A DNA stretch of 64,000 nucleotides from Bacteroidaceae bacterium (GTDB taxonomy: Bacteria; Bacteroidota; Bacteroidia; Bacteroidales; Bacteroidaceae). Position 1 is the stretch's first letter. Every line of letters starts with the position of its first letter. The notes under the pieces were generated by a model. That model saw nothing but the letters and a program-made list of their open reading frames with translations, did no database searches and was not told the origin of the DNA. This document shows positions 33,536-43,499 of the stretch, in pieces. A program made the position numbers and the translations under genes. The stretch is from positions 62,001-126,000 of the forward strand of contig JAFRQD010000030.1 in assembly GCA_017428785.1 (NCBI GenBank), written 5' to 3'.

Positions 33536-35773
33536 CTATTTCTTTTCGCTCATCGTGAAGTCGAGGGTGCCGCCTGCTATGAGCTGTTTGTGCGTGAGCT
33601 TCCAGTCGGTGATTTTCTTGCCGTTGAGCTTCACGCCCTTCACATAGATGGCTTTGTCCGACTTGCGCGGCGCATTGATGGTCAGGTCGTTGCCGCCAGG
33701 CATGTGGAGCACGGCGCGACGGAACAGCGGTGTGCCGATGACGTACTCTGCCGAGCCGGCATTGAAGGGATAGAAGCCGAGGGACGAGAAGATGTACCAG
33801 GCCGACATCTGTCCGCAGTCGTCGTTGCCGGCATAGCCGCAGGGCGTGGCGTTGTAGAACGTACTGCGCACCTGCTCAACCAGCTCCTGGGTGCGCCAAG
33901 GCTGACCTGCGAAGTTATAGAGGTAAACAGTGTGGTGGCTCGGCTCATTGCCGTGGGCATACTGACCGATGAAGCCGCTGGCATTGCCGTTCACCTCGCC
34001 GCTTGTCTCCGTCAGCGTGAAGTTCTCGTCGAGCTTCTTGATGAAAGGCTTCACGCCGCCAAAGAGGTCGATGAGGCCCTGCGGGTTCTGCGGCACGAAC
34101 CACATGTACTGCCATGCGTTGCCCTCTACGAAACAAGGATTCTCGTAGCTCAGCGGGTCGAAAGGCTCCAGCCAGTTGCCCTTGTCGTCCTTGGGTTGGA
34201 AGAAGCCCGTGGCAGGGTTGAAGAGGTTACGATAGTACTCGCTGCGCTTGATGAAGCGCTCGTAGTCTTGCTGTTTGCCGAGCTTCTTTGCCACAGCCGC
34301 CACGCACCAGTCGTCGAAAGCCTGCTCCATAGTGATGCTGACGCTGACGTTCTGCCGGTTCTGAGGCATGTAGCCGTACTCCTCCCACACCTCGAAGGGA
34401 CTGTTGGGGTGCGTGCGGGTGCTGCTCTCCACCATAGCCTTGTAAGCACGCTCCACGTCGAGACCGGGCAGCTCGGACAGGATGGCGTCGGCCACAACGG
34501 GGATGGCGTGGTTGCCTATCATGCAGTAGTTGTCCTGCCCCCAGAGGTCCCAGATGGGCAGATAGCCGTATGTTTCGTGGTGCAGCACCATGTCGCGGAC
34601 GAACTGGGCTGCGATGTCGGGATATAGCAAAGTGTAGAGAGGATGGGCTGCGCGGAAGGTGTCCCAGAGACTGAAGGTGCTGTGATATGCCTGTCCCTTC
34701 GGCATCTGCTTGATCTCGAAGTTGGTGTCCATGTAGCGGCCGTCCACATCGCTCATCGTGTTGGGCTGCATGAGGACATGATACAGGCCGGTATAGAAGA
34801 TAGTCTTCTGGGCATCGGTGCCTTCTATGTCGATGGTGGCGAGTTCCTTCTCCCAGGCATCGTGGGCAGCCTTGGTGTAGTAGCTGAAGTCGAAGGACTG
34901 CGCTTCCGCCTTCATGTTCCTGCGGGCACCGTCGTTGTCAACGGCAGAAATGGCCACCTTTGCCAATACATCTTTATTATTATTAGGGAAACGCAATGCG
35001 GCACGCAGGGTGCGACCGTTCACCACATCGCTCTTTCCTGCATCTCGGCCGCCGTCCATCAGGATGCGGCTCTCGAAGGGACGGGAGAACTCTATGCGGA
35101 AATACACTTTGCGCAGCTTAGCCCAGCCGGTCACGACGCGGAAACCCTCGATGGTCTTGTCGTCGAGGATGCGTATCTGGCTCTGGATAATCTGATAGGC
35201 GCGGCGGCCCGTGTAATAGGCATCGCCCCGGAAGGTCATTCTGTCGAGGTCGAGGATGACGGTCTGCTCTTTGCCTTGGGGGAACTCGTACCTGTGGATG
35301 CCTGCATGAACGGTAGCCGATAGCTCGACCTTTATGTTCTCTCCGCCAAGGAGGTTGACCATATAATAGCCCGGAGCAGCGCTTTCCTGGTCGTGCTTAA
35401 AGGGGAGCGCGAAGATACCCTTGCGGAGCAGTTCGGGCGTGACGTGCTTGGTGGTAGGCATCAGGGAGATGTCGATGAGGTCGGTGCAGCCCGTCCCGCT
35501 GAGGTGCGTGTGGGTGAAGCCGAAGATGGAGTCGCGGTTGTAGTCGTAGCCGCAGCAAGGGTCCCATGTGACATACTGCTCCGTCTCGGGAGCCAGCTGC
35601 ACCATGCCCTGGGGCATCGTGGGGCCCGGGAACGTGCTGCCGCTCAGGGCGCCAGTGTCGTCGGTCTGTGTGCCGATGAACGGGTTGACATACTTGGTAT
35701 AATCGGTCGCCACGCTGCCCAATGCAACACTGGCGGCAAGGCAAACAAGTGCTATGCGTTTTGTGGAGAACAT
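33536..35773 (-). CDS. Second secreted GH92 alpha-mannosidase
   Basis: The start was placed at MFSTKRIALVCLAASVALGSVA, a good signal peptide; an ATG nine codons earlier would spoil it. GH92 landmarks: YVNPFIGTQTDD, TFPGPTMPQGMVQLAPETEQ, FTHTHLSGTGCTDL, FSLWDTFRAAHPLYTL, AHGNEPSHHTVYLYNFAG and YAGNDDCGQMSAWYIFSSLGFYPF. It is only distantly similar to the GH92 at 11839-14136, so linkage preference probably differs. It stands alone, away from the mannan block. Confidence 0.94.
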   Translation of the reverse strand: MFSTKRIALVCLAASVALGSVATDYTKYVNPFIGTQTDDTGALSGSTFPGPTMPQGMVQLAPETEQYVTWDPCCGYDYNRDSIFGFTHTHLSGTGCTDLIDISLMPTTKHVTPELLRKGIFALPFKHDQESAAPGYYMVNLLGGENIKVELSATVHAGIHRYEFPQGKEQTVILDLDRMTFRGDAYYTGRRAYQIIQSQIRILDDKTIEGFRVVTGWAKLRKVYFRIEFSRPFESRILMDGGRDAGKSDVVNGRTLRAALRFPNNNKDVLAKVAISAVDNDGARRNMKAEAQSFDFSYYTKAAHDAWEKELATIDIEGTDAQKTIFYTGLYHVLMQPNTMSDVDGRYMDTNFEIKQMPKGQAYHSTFSLWDTFRAAHPLYTLLYPDIAAQFVRDMVLHHETYGYLPIWDLWGQDNYCMIGNHAIPVVADAILSELPGLDVERAYKAMVESSTRTHPNSPFEVWEEYGYMPQNRQNVSVSITMEQAFDDWCVAAVAKKLGKQQDYERFIKRSEYYRNLFNPATGFFQPKDDKGNWLEPFDPLSYENPCFVEGNAWQYMWFVPQNPQGLIDLFGGVKPFIKKLDENFTLTETSGEVNGNASGFIGQYAHGNEPSHHTVYLYNFAGQPWRTQELVEQVRSTFYNATPCGYAGNDDCGQMSAWYIFSSLGFYPFNAGSAEYVIGTPLFRRAVLHMPGGNDLTINAPRKSDKAIYVKGVKLNGKKITDWKLTHKQLIAGGTLDFTMSEKK

Positions 35774-35837
35774 AATAAAAGGTGTTAATATTTGCTGCAA
35801 AGTTCGGGATTTCTTTTGTCATTTACAAAAAAAGCCC

Positions 35838-35845
35838 TACTTTTG
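35838..35845 (+). promoter_or_regulatory. -7 box TACTTTTG
   Basis: TACTTTTG lies 23 bases before the ATG at 35869 and shows that longer open frames starting at 35782 are not the real gene. Confidence 0.65.
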
Positions 35846-35868
35846 TGCCGAAAAAGACAACGAAAAGA

Positions 35869-36282
35869 ATGAAACGCCTCCTCATTTTGATGTTCGCTGC
35901 GCTTCCTTTCGGCACACTTTCTGCCCAGTTGCGCGACTCCGCTCGTGTCGACACATTGCGTGAAGTGGAGGTGCGAGGCGACTCTTCCCTGCGCGTCAAC
36001 GAGGCCATTCGCCGCTCGATAGGCAATGAGAAGGCCACCCGCATCGGCTATCCCTCCGTGAGCGATGTGCTCGGTCCCAGGATAACGGACAAAATCATGC
36101 ACCCCTTTGCCGTAAAGGACCGCAAGCGGGACAAGAAGCATGCCCGCGACCGCAAGATATTGGAGGAGTACGAAGAGCTGTATCGCGTGAAGAGCTTCGA
36201 GGAACTCCTCGACGAAGCCATCCGCCAGCAAGCCATCGAAGACGGCAAGGAGCCGCCTGCCCGCTCCGGAAAGAAGAAGTGA
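35869..36282 (+). CDS. Small exported protein, unknown function
   Basis: A 137-residue protein with a signal peptide (MKRLLILMFAALPFGTLSA). The middle has LREVEVRGDSSLRVNEAIRR, which resembles a TonB-box/plug-like start, then a very basic charged region (KDRKRDKKHARDRK) and an acidic helix. No catalytic residues recognised. A deaminase gene follows after 67 bases of 9-base array. Likely periplasmic; function not known. Confidence 0.7.
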   Translation: MKRLLILMFAALPFGTLSAQLRDSARVDTLREVEVRGDSSLRVNEAIRRSIGNEKATRIGYPSVSDVLGPRITDKIMHPFAVKDRKRDKKHARDRKILEEYEELYRVKSFEELLDEAIRQQAIEDGKEPPARSGKKK

Positions 36283-36289
36283 GCTTTGC

Positions 36290-36349
36290 TCCCCCCAACT
36301 CCCATCCATCCCCATCTCTCCCATTAAGCCCATTAAACCCATACCATCC
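36290..36349. repeat. 9-base C-rich array between exported protein and deaminase genes
   Basis: CCCCCAACT, CCCATCCAT, CCCCATCTC, TCCCATTAA, GCCCATTAA, ACCCATACC: period 9 across the gap, reaching the start of the deaminase gene. Confidence 0.75.
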
Positions 36350-36823
36350 ATGACCAGACAAGACAAGCGCTTCATGCAGCTCGCCATCGACCTGAGCATC
36401 GACAACGTGGCCAACGGCGGCGGACCCTTCGGTGCAGTCATCGTAAAGGACGGCGAAGTGATAGCTACCGGCACGAACCGCGTGACTGCCAACAACGACC
36501 CGACTGCTCATGCCGAGGTCACGGCCATCAGAGCCGCCTGCCAGAAAAAGGACAATTTCAAGCTCGAAGGCTGCACCATATACACTTCATGCGAGCCCTG
36601 CCCCATGTGCCTGAGCGCCATCTACTGGGCAGGCATCAGCCGCATTTGCTTTGCCAACACAAAACAGGACGCCGAGGACATCCATTTCGGCGACAAATTC
36701 ATCTACGAAGAGATAGAGCGTCCCATCCCGGAACGCACCATCCCGACAGAGAACTTCATGCGCGAGGAGGCACTGCAGGCTTTCCGCGATTGGGAGGCCA
36801 AAACAGACAAGGTGGAATACTGA
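36350..36823 (+). CDS. guaD: Nucleoside/guanine deaminase
   Basis: A 157-residue cytidine-deaminase-fold enzyme. Zinc ligands are H54 in PTAHAEVTAIR with the catalytic E56, and C84 and C87 in CEPCPMCLSAIYW. The NGGGPFGAVIV start and the DIHFGDKFIYEEI end match guanine deaminases of the GuaD type rather than tRNA adenosine deaminases. It deaminates guanine (to xanthine) or a related base in the cytoplasm. Substrate inferred from motif likeness only. Confidence 0.85.
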   Translation: MTRQDKRFMQLAIDLSIDNVANGGGPFGAVIVKDGEVIATGTNRVTANNDPTAHAEVTAIRAACQKKDNFKLEGCTIYTSCEPCPMCLSAIYWAGISRICFANTKQDAEDIHFGDKFIYEEIERPIPERTIPTENFMREEALQAFRDWEAKTDKVEY

Positions 36824-36843
36824 GCCGGCGGCATCGAAAATCC

Positions 36844-36931
36844 CCGGCTGCGGCGATGCCAATCCCCGCACGCGGCGATGCCAATCCCCGGCTGCGGCGA
36901 TGACCAATTCCGCACGCGGCGTTTCAACACC
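36844..36931. repeat. Four-unit 22-base GC element, copy 5
   Basis: Units start at 36844, 36866, 36888 and 36910, alternating CCGGCTGCGG and CCGCACGCGG cores. The right end is GCGGCGTTT. It lies between two plus-strand genes. Confidence 0.9.
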
Positions 36932-36968
36932 CCCGCAGCCCTATGAAAAAAGCCCCACAGGAGCATCC

Positions 36969-37003
36969 CCCATTTTTAATTTTTAATTTTTATTTTTTAT
37001 TTT
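36969..37003. repeat. 7-base T-rich array reaching the start codon of the CPBP gene
   Basis: TTTTTAA, TTTTTAA, TTTTTAT, TTTTTAT, TTTGAGA: period 7. The TTG start at 37002 is part of the last unit. Confidence 0.7.
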
Positions 37004-37886
37004 GAGAAAGTTCACTCCCGCCATCCTGACCCTGCTGATATTCCTGCTGGCACAAGGAATCGGCTCACTCCTGCTCTTCGGAACCGGCATGCTGATCTCA
37101 CCGGAGTTCAACACCGCACTCCGAGCCTACTTCAGCGGCGAGGCCCCAAGCCTCCCATTGCTCGAGTTGCTGCCCGTCTCGCTCTTCTCAATTAGCCTGA
37201 TGGCCACAAACATCCTCGCCATACTGGCCTGCTGCCTCCTCCTGCACAACATCCGCTTCGTCACAGCCCCCGACATCAGAGCCATCAACTGGCGAACAGG
37301 CGCTATTGCCGTGGCAGCAGGCATCCTGGGAGCCATCAGCATCTCCATCATGACAGAAACAGTGGAGCTGCCCGACATCATGAAGCAGATGTCGCTCGAG
37401 ATGTCGCACGACTTCTGGGGCATGCTCGCACTCGTCATCATAGGCCCCATCACCGAAGAACTGCTCTTCCGCGAAGCCATCGAAGGCGAAATGCTGCGTC
37501 GCGGAGCAAACCCATGGACAGCAATCATCGTCTCGGCCCTCGCCTTCAGCATCGTACATCTCAACCTCGCACAAGGACTCTATGCACTGCCCCTCGCCAT
37601 CATCTTCGGCATCATATACTATAAGACCGGAAACATCGTGCTGACATCCATCCTGCACATCATCAACAACGGCATCGCAGCCATACAGCTCTACACCTTC
37701 GGCACAGACATCGAGGACATCTCCTATGCCGACTGGTTTGGCGGAAAAACACAAGCCTACACCGCCATGCTGATAACCGGGATACTATGCCTCACTCTGA
37801 CAAAGATTTTCTGGGACAAATATCAACCACCCAAAGAAACAAAAAAACACGAGCCTCTGGCAGAAAATGCCAAAAACCCGTGTTAA
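37002..37886 (+). CDS. CPBP-family intramembrane metalloprotease
   Basis: About seven to eight membrane helices in 294 residues. The family motifs are complete: PITEELLFREAI (E152, E153, R157), AFSIVHLNL (H186), and HIINNGIAA (fourth helix ligand). Homologues are CAAX-like or bacteriocin-immunity (Abi) proteases. The only start in reach is TTG at 37002; there is no ribosome-binding site, and the upstream bases are a 7-base T-rich array, so expression could depend on that array. Substrate unknown. Confidence 0.85.
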   Translation: MRKFTPAILTLLIFLLAQGIGSLLLFGTGMLISPEFNTALRAYFSGEAPSLPLLELLPVSLFSISLMATNILAILACCLLLHNIRFVTAPDIRAINWRTGAIAVAAGILGAISISIMTETVELPDIMKQMSLEMSHDFWGMLALVIIGPITEELLFREAIEGEMLRRGANPWTAIIVSALAFSIVHLNLAQGLYALPLAIIFGIIYYKTGNIVLTSILHIINNGIAAIQLYTFGTDIEDISYADWFGGKTQAYTAMLITGILCLTLTKIFWDKYQPPKETKKHEPLAENAKNPC

Positions 37887-37944
37887 ATTTATTAAACGAC
37901 CATCAGAATATGTTAATTTTGCTTAAATGCCACTTGCCGCACGC

Positions 37945-37973
37945 TTGTATTCCCTAATTGTGTTGTACCTTTG
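37945..37973 (+). promoter_or_regulatory. Promoter of the coiled-coil lipoprotein gene
   Basis: TTG (37945-37947) and TACCTTTG (37966-37973), 18 bases apart. The implied leader is about 85 bases and very A-rich, as in strongly expressed Bacteroidetes genes. Confidence 0.75.
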
Positions 37974-38065
37974 TGCTGAATTTATCCGCAAAAGGCCAAA
38001 CTATGTTAAGAAACGAAACGTAAAAAAGGAACTACATTATTTATTAATTAATAACTTTTTAACAA

Positions 38066-41000
38066 ATGAAAAAGAAACTCTTTCAAATCATCATGCTGCT
38101 GGTAGCTACAGTCAGCGTGGGTTCGTTTGTATCTTGTAAGGATACCAACGAGGATCTCTACAACGAGTTGCGTGTACAGACTCTTGACGACAATGCCAAG
38201 CTGGCAGATGCTCTTAACGCTCGCATCAAGGATCTGCAAGATCAGATTGACTTGATGAAGAAGTGGGAAGACCAGCTCTGCAAGTGCGATCCCGCCGCTC
38301 TCCTTAAGTCAGCCAACGACTACACCAATGCAGAAATCGCAAAGCTCAAGGCTATTGTTGATGCACTTGGCGACAAGGCAGATGCTGCAACTGTAGCTGA
38401 CTTGACCACCTTGGTTAACAACATCAACGCCCGTCTTGGTATTCTGGAAGGCCAGAACCTCGACAACAGAGTTGCCACTCTCGAGGCTGCCCAGGGTCTT
38501 CTCAAAGAGCAAGTCGATAAGCTGGAAAAAGCTCTTGAAGAAGTAAGAACCGGCACTGATGGCATTCAGAGCATTCTTCAGAGACTGGCTACAGCCGAAG
38601 AGGCTATCAAGAACGGCAAGACTGCCGCTGAACAGCTGGCTGGCCTGATTAATGATGCACAAGGTACTGCCGATGATGCTTTGGCTCTTGCACAAAAGGC
38701 ATTCGACAATGCACAGGAAGCTCTCAAGTTTGCCGACAGAATCGCAGCACTCGAAGCTGGTCTGGACGCAGAAAAGGGTGCTAAGGAACTTGCTAAGGAA
38801 GCTCTCCAAAGGGCTAACGACGCTTACGACCTGGCTACCATTATTCAGGGCACAGCAAACACCAACAAGGAAAATATTGCAACTCTCCAAGGAGATTTGA
38901 AGAAACTCGGCGAACTTGTTGAACAATACAAGGGTACTTTGGATGGTGACATCAGTGACCTCAAGGAAAGAGTCGCTCGTCTTGAAGAACAAGCCAAGAA
39001 CATTGAGAAGAATGCAAATGCTATCAAGGATATCGAGAATCGTCTCGACGGGATTGATGTTAGCATAACTGCAGCTTCTGACAAAGCCAACGACGCATAC
39101 GACAAGGCTGTTGAGGCATTCAACAAAGCTGATGCAAACGAGAAGACTATCAGCGAGTTGAGCAATATCGTCACAGAGAACAAGACCAATATTGGAAACC
39201 TCCAGAAGGATGTTGAGGACCTGCAGGAAGCTGTTAAGCAAATCTCTGTGAACACAACCAACATCAAGAATCTCCAGGACGCTCTGAATACCACAAACGG
39301 AAATGTCTCCAAACTCTCTGAAAAGTATGATGACCTCGAGTCTGAAGTGAGTGATTTGAGGACTGAGCTCGCAACAATAAAGGGTGATTGCGCAAACAAC
39401 CTCCTGCAAGCTAAGCTATATGTTCAGGAAGAGATTGAAGCACTCAAGACTTGGATTACAACCGAGCTCAAGGACTATGTCAAGAAGAGCGACCTCGACG
39501 CTTATGCTACCGATGCCGAGCTGAACAAGGCTGTTTCTGACCTGATTGAGAAGATCAACGCTGGCGACCAGACCCTCGGCCAAGCACTCTCTGACCTCAC
39601 TGACAGAGTTGGTAACAACGAGACAGCTATCTGGTACATCAACGAAGCACTGAAGTATCTTGCAGCCAAGTCCGAAGACTTCGTTTCTGAAGACGACCTG
39701 AAGACATGGGCAGAACTGCTCAAGGCCTCTACTGGCGAACAAGTTGCAAATGCTAAGGCTGACATCCTCAAGGAACTCCTTGACAAACTCGCTGCAACTG
39801 TTGACGCTGCTAAGACAGAGATTAACAACAACATCAACAACAACATCAACATTGCTATCGGCAGTCTCGAGACTGGCGTAACAGAAGCAAGACTCAAAGA
39901 GTTAATCGAGTCAATGTTCGGCACATCAGATCCCGCTGACCTGAAGGATCTCGCTGGCCTCATCGCTCGCGTTACCGCTCTTGAAGCTGCTGACAAGACT
40001 CTTGCCGCAAAGATTCAAGCTAACAAGACCACTCTTGGCGAAGTGAAGTATAAGGTAGAAAAACTCACTGAAAGAGTTGAGAAACTGGAATATGATGTTA
40101 GGGGCTTGACAAAACGCATGGAAAGAGTTGAGTCAAAGCTTACTGAGATTAATACTAAGGTTGAAAAACTCACAAAGGATGTAGCTGCCATTCAGTCATA
40201 TCTCGCTAAGCAGATTACCGGCATCACAATTCAGGGCACAAACAACCCAATGTTCGGTTCCTTCAGCATCCCCGCAAACATCCAGTCCAACATGCTCGTT
40301 GCTTACTATGGCACACCTGCAAATGTTGAATTCCCCACCACCGACGATGCCAAGTACATCCGCAAGGCTGAGGTTCTCACAGCTAAGGATTGGGAGATGA
40401 TTACAATGACTCCCTTCGAGCAATTCAAGTATAGCGGAACCAGAACCCTTGTAAACGAGGACGAAAACGGTAAGGCTTATGCCGGCAAGGTATATGTAAC
40501 TGTTAATCCTACTACTGTTGACGCAACTGGTCTGAACCTCGAAATCGTCAACAGCCAGGATGAGCCTTCACTCATCACACTCTCTCCCCTCAAGAAGAGC
40601 TATGAGACTTTGAAGTTCGGCTTAGAGCCGACACGTGCCGACAATGGCTTCTATGAAGCAAGTGCATTCGTTTCTAAGAAGCAGATTGAGAATGTCGACG
40701 GAATTGAATTCAAGGAAGAGGATCTGACAAACCTCATCGAAGACGCAAGGTCAGAAATCAGAGATATGGTTGAGACCTTCTTCAAGAGCACAGGTGCAAC
40801 AGGCCATCTCGACAAGGTAGCTACCGATATGTATCAGGTACTGCGCAGCTTGAGCCTCGAGCGTAAGGGTCTGAAGTGCCCGTTCAAGGACATCAACGAC
40901 AAAGACCAGGCTATTTACTCTCAGTACAACCTCGCTGCTACAGCTGTCAAGCCTCTCACTTTAGGCTCACTCAAGTTCCTTGAGGACTACGACACATTCC

Positions 41001-42247
41001 CCGGCTTCGAAGATGCTCAAGATTACATCCTGAAAGACTTTGGTGATGCATTAAAGGAATATGTACATGTATACTTCAAGAAATTCGATGAATGCTGGAC
41101 TGTAAGCACTCTTAAGGGCTTCAACTTCGACGGCATAACACTTGTTGCCGATGCCAACAATCTCATCCTGAAATGGGAGGCAAGACTCTCTAGCTTCACA
41201 ATGAATGGCAATGGCTATCGCTTCGACATTCCTGCTTCAGGCAGCGTTGATATCATGTTCGACGAGGGTCTGACAAACAGCGGAGCCGCAGTTACAATTC
41301 CCGATGCATACAAGTTCATTCAGGAGAAGTTCAATGTTAAGAGAACTACTCTTGTAATCAAGGGCGACCTCACAGACGGTCTGACAGCTATGCTCGTTGT
41401 TCCTGCAAGGAGTGATTCCGATGGTCAAATCGCTGCTTATGCAACTGCCGACCTGACCGACACCTTTGTTAACTATGCAGGTGGCGTTATCACCCTCACA
41501 AAGAACACAGGAGCAACTCTTGATATTGCAAGTGTAGCAGCAAATGTACTTAGCACTCTGGCCACAGAAACAGCTCTTGGAAATCTGGAAGGCACAAAGG
41601 GTTCTGTTACCATTCCTGTTGTAACAGAAGTTTCTAAGGACCTCAGAGATCTGATTAAGGGTCAGGACGATGTTATCAAGACACTCACAGCACTCGTTGA
41701 AAACCTGAATCACTTCCTTGGTCAGGTAATGACTTACGAGCCTCTGATTAACTCTAACATCGACGATTTCCTGAATTCAAATCTTATTAAGTACCTGAAG
41801 AAGATTGACCATACCACAATGTGGTTCTTCCAGTCCATCAACCGTCGCTTCGGTCCGTTCATCGTTGCCAGCAACGACAATAAGGGCTTCAAGCGCATGA
41901 GCTTAAGTCCCACTATTCCTACTGAGATGGAGAAGAGTGGATTGAAGCTCTATCCCACCACGAAGAACATGGAGCTCATCGTTCCTATCGCAAGAAAGCA
42001 CGTTGCTGTTACCAATGTCTTCGTTGACGGTGACCTCACAAAGAACGCTCAGGATGGTGATATAGCCTGCATAAAGAAGCTGTCTGCAGCCAACCAGGAC
42101 GATGAACTCAATGTAGTATTGGACGGCACAACACGCTGCGTTCATGTTAACAACATGGATCCAGGCTACATTTACGAGGTTGCTTACTCTGTACTCGACT
42201 TCGAAGGCAACATCTCTACTTACAAGACCTACATCAAGGTTAAGTAA
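38066..42247 (+). CDS. Very long coiled-coil surface lipoprotein
   Basis: The 1393-residue protein begins with a lipoprotein signal (MKKKLFQIIMLLVATVSVGSFVSC); the cysteine at 24 would be lipidated. Residues about 30-740 are almost wholly coiled coil with repeated LEEQ, NIKNLQ and AYDKAVEAFNKAD-like heptads and short breaks (YVKKSDLDAYATDAEL). From about 745 the protein is beta-rich (FSIPANIQSNMLVAYYG) to the end (YEVAYSVLDFEGNISTYKTYIKVK). It looks like a stalk plus head on the outer membrane. Codon use is strongly biased, which suggests high expression. The OmpA gene follows after 33 bases. Function unknown: adhesin, S-layer-like or structural are possible. Confidence 0.8.
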   Translation: MKKKLFQIIMLLVATVSVGSFVSCKDTNEDLYNELRVQTLDDNAKLADALNARIKDLQDQIDLMKKWEDQLCKCDPAALLKSANDYTNAEIAKLKAIVDALGDKADAATVADLTTLVNNINARLGILEGQNLDNRVATLEAAQGLLKEQVDKLEKALEEVRTGTDGIQSILQRLATAEEAIKNGKTAAEQLAGLINDAQGTADDALALAQKAFDNAQEALKFADRIAALEAGLDAEKGAKELAKEALQRANDAYDLATIIQGTANTNKENIATLQGDLKKLGELVEQYKGTLDGDISDLKERVARLEEQAKNIEKNANAIKDIENRLDGIDVSITAASDKANDAYDKAVEAFNKADANEKTISELSNIVTENKTNIGNLQKDVEDLQEAVKQISVNTTNIKNLQDALNTTNGNVSKLSEKYDDLESEVSDLRTELATIKGDCANNLLQAKLYVQEEIEALKTWITTELKDYVKKSDLDAYATDAELNKAVSDLIEKINAGDQTLGQALSDLTDRVGNNETAIWYINEALKYLAAKSEDFVSEDDLKTWAELLKASTGEQVANAKADILKELLDKLAATVDAAKTEINNNINNNINIAIGSLETGVTEARLKELIESMFGTSDPADLKDLAGLIARVTALEAADKTLAAKIQANKTTLGEVKYKVEKLTERVEKLEYDVRGLTKRMERVESKLTEINTKVEKLTKDVAAIQSYLAKQITGITIQGTNNPMFGSFSIPANIQSNMLVAYYGTPANVEFPTTDDAKYIRKAEVLTAKDWEMITMTPFEQFKYSGTRTLVNEDENGKAYAGKVYVTVNPTTVDATGLNLEIVNSQDEPSLITLSPLKKSYETLKFGLEPTRADNGFYEASAFVSKKQIENVDGIEFKEEDLTNLIEDARSEIRDMVETFFKSTGATGHLDKVATDMYQVLRSLSLERKGLKCPFKDINDKDQAIYSQYNLAATAVKPLTLGSLKFLEDYDTFPGFEDAQDYILKDFGDALKEYVHVYFKKFDECWTVSTLKGFNFDGITLVADANNLILKWEARLSSFTMNGNGYRFDIPASGSVDIMFDEGLTNSGAAVTIPDAYKFIQEKFNVKRTTLVIKGDLTDGLTAMLVVPARSDSDGQIAAYATADLTDTFVNYAGGVITLTKNTGATLDIASVAANVLSTLATETALGNLEGTKGSVTIPVVTEVSKDLRDLIKGQDDVIKTLTALVENLNHFLGQVMTYEPLINSNIDDFLNSNLIKYLKKIDHTTMWFFQSINRRFGPFIVASNDNKGFKRMSLSPTIPTEMEKSGLKLYPTTKNMELIVPIARKHVAVTNVFVDGDLTKNAQDGDIACIKKLSAANQDDELNVVLDGTTRCVHVNNMDPGYIYEVAYSVLDFEGNISTYKTYIKVK

Positions 42248-42280
42248 TAACAAATCCACTTTCTGAACTAATAATAAGTA

Positions 42281-43432
42281 ATGAATATGAAACTTAAGAA
42301 GATATTAATGTCAGCTGCCCTGCTTGCCGGATGCCTCACAGCATCCGCGCAGCAGCCGCAGGCTACAGAAGCAAAGCCCTGCGAGGCATTTGCTCCTCAC
42401 TGGTATGTTCAAGCTCAGATTGGCGGACAGTACACCCTGGGCGAAGTAAAATTCAGCGACCTTCTTTCTGGCAACCTCCAGTTCGCAGGCGGCTACAACT
42501 TCACTCCCGTATGGGGTCTGCGTCTTGCTCTTGACACATGGCAGAGCAAGGGTGGTACTGACCTTGGCTATCTTGGTCTTGGCACACAAACCTGGAAGTA
42601 CAACTTCATCGCTCCCACACTCGACGTTACTTGCGACCTGACCAACTGGATTTATGGTTACAAGGCAGACCGTATCTGCAACTTTGGCCTGTTGGCTGGC
42701 TTAGGTGCAAACATCGGTTGGAACAACGACGATGCTGCTGCAGTAAGAAATCTTATCTTTGCTACAGGCGGGACTGCCATGGATCCTGCACACACGATGT
42801 CTCTGCTTTGGGACGGCACAAAGACCCGCTTCGTAGGTCGCTTTGGTGCTTACCTCGACTTCAAGGTTAGCCGTCGCGTTGCTCTCGGCCTCGAGCTGAA
42901 CTGCAATGCTACCTCCGACCACTACAACTCAAAGAAGGCAGGCAATGCCGACTGGTACTTCAACGCACTGGCTGGTGTAAAGGTAAGACTTGGCAAGCTC
43001 GCTCCGAAGAAGGCTCCAGAACCAATCGTAGTAGAGAAGATTGTCGAGAAGATTGTTGAGAAGCCCGTAGAAGTTCCTGTTGTTAAGGAGCCCGAGACTC
43101 CGAAGCGCGAGACTCTGCGTCGCGACATTTTCTTCACACTCCGTGGTTCAGAGGTCAGCAGGACCGAGATGACGAAGGTAGAGGATGTTGTGGCTTACAT
43201 GAACAAGTATCCCGAAGCAAAGGTTTCCGTAACAGGTTACGCTGACAAGGGTACTGGCAATCCTCGCCTCAATGTTGGTTACGCTCAGAGGCGTGCTGAT
43301 GTTATCACCAACATGTTGGTTAACAAGTTTGGCATCAGCCGCAGCCGCATCATTTCAGACAGCAAGGGTGATACCGTTCAGCCCTACGAGCAGAACGACC
43401 TCAACCGTGTAACTATCTGTATTTGCGAGTAA
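42281..43432 (+). CDS. OmpA-family outer-membrane protein
   Basis: A signal peptide (LKKILMSAALLAGCLTASA) is followed by an eight-strand-type barrel (HWYVQAQIGGQYTLGEVKF to YFNALAGVKVRLGKL), a Pro/Val/Glu hinge (VEKIVEKIVEKPVEVPV) and a peptidoglycan-binding OmpA domain from about residue 285 (YPEAKVSVTGYADKGTGNPRLN and AQRRADVITNML). It links outer membrane to wall and is usually abundant. It is co-transcribed with the coiled-coil lipoprotein. A 12-base hairpin follows the stop. Confidence 0.93.
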   Translation: MNMKLKKILMSAALLAGCLTASAQQPQATEAKPCEAFAPHWYVQAQIGGQYTLGEVKFSDLLSGNLQFAGGYNFTPVWGLRLALDTWQSKGGTDLGYLGLGTQTWKYNFIAPTLDVTCDLTNWIYGYKADRICNFGLLAGLGANIGWNNDDAAAVRNLIFATGGTAMDPAHTMSLLWDGTKTRFVGRFGAYLDFKVSRRVALGLELNCNATSDHYNSKKAGNADWYFNALAGVKVRLGKLAPKKAPEPIVVEKIVEKIVEKPVEVPVVKEPETPKRETLRRDIFFTLRGSEVSRTEMTKVEDVVAYMNKYPEAKVSVTGYADKGTGNPRLNVGYAQRRADVITNMLVNKFGISRSRIISDSKGDTVQPYEQNDLNRVTICICE

Positions 43433-43458
43433 CATTTAACTCTATTTAAATACTTAAC

Positions 43459-43499
43459 TTCCCCCCGTCATTCTGCTGCAAGCGTAGTGGCGGGGGGAA
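43459..43499 (+). terminator. Hairpin between the OmpA gene and the next gene
   Basis: TTCCCCCCGTCA and TGGCGGGGGGAA pair over 12 bases with one G-U, with a 17-base loop. There is no T-run after it, and the next ATG is 13 bases on. Partial termination or protection of the ompA message is more likely than a full stop. Confidence 0.65.

Noticed and set aside
35774-35800. Earlier ATG for the second GH92
   Set aside because: It adds nine residues ahead of a good signal peptide, and the shorter start fits export better.
35782-35868. Longer start for the small exported protein
   Set aside because: The extension covers a promoter box and would bury the signal peptide.
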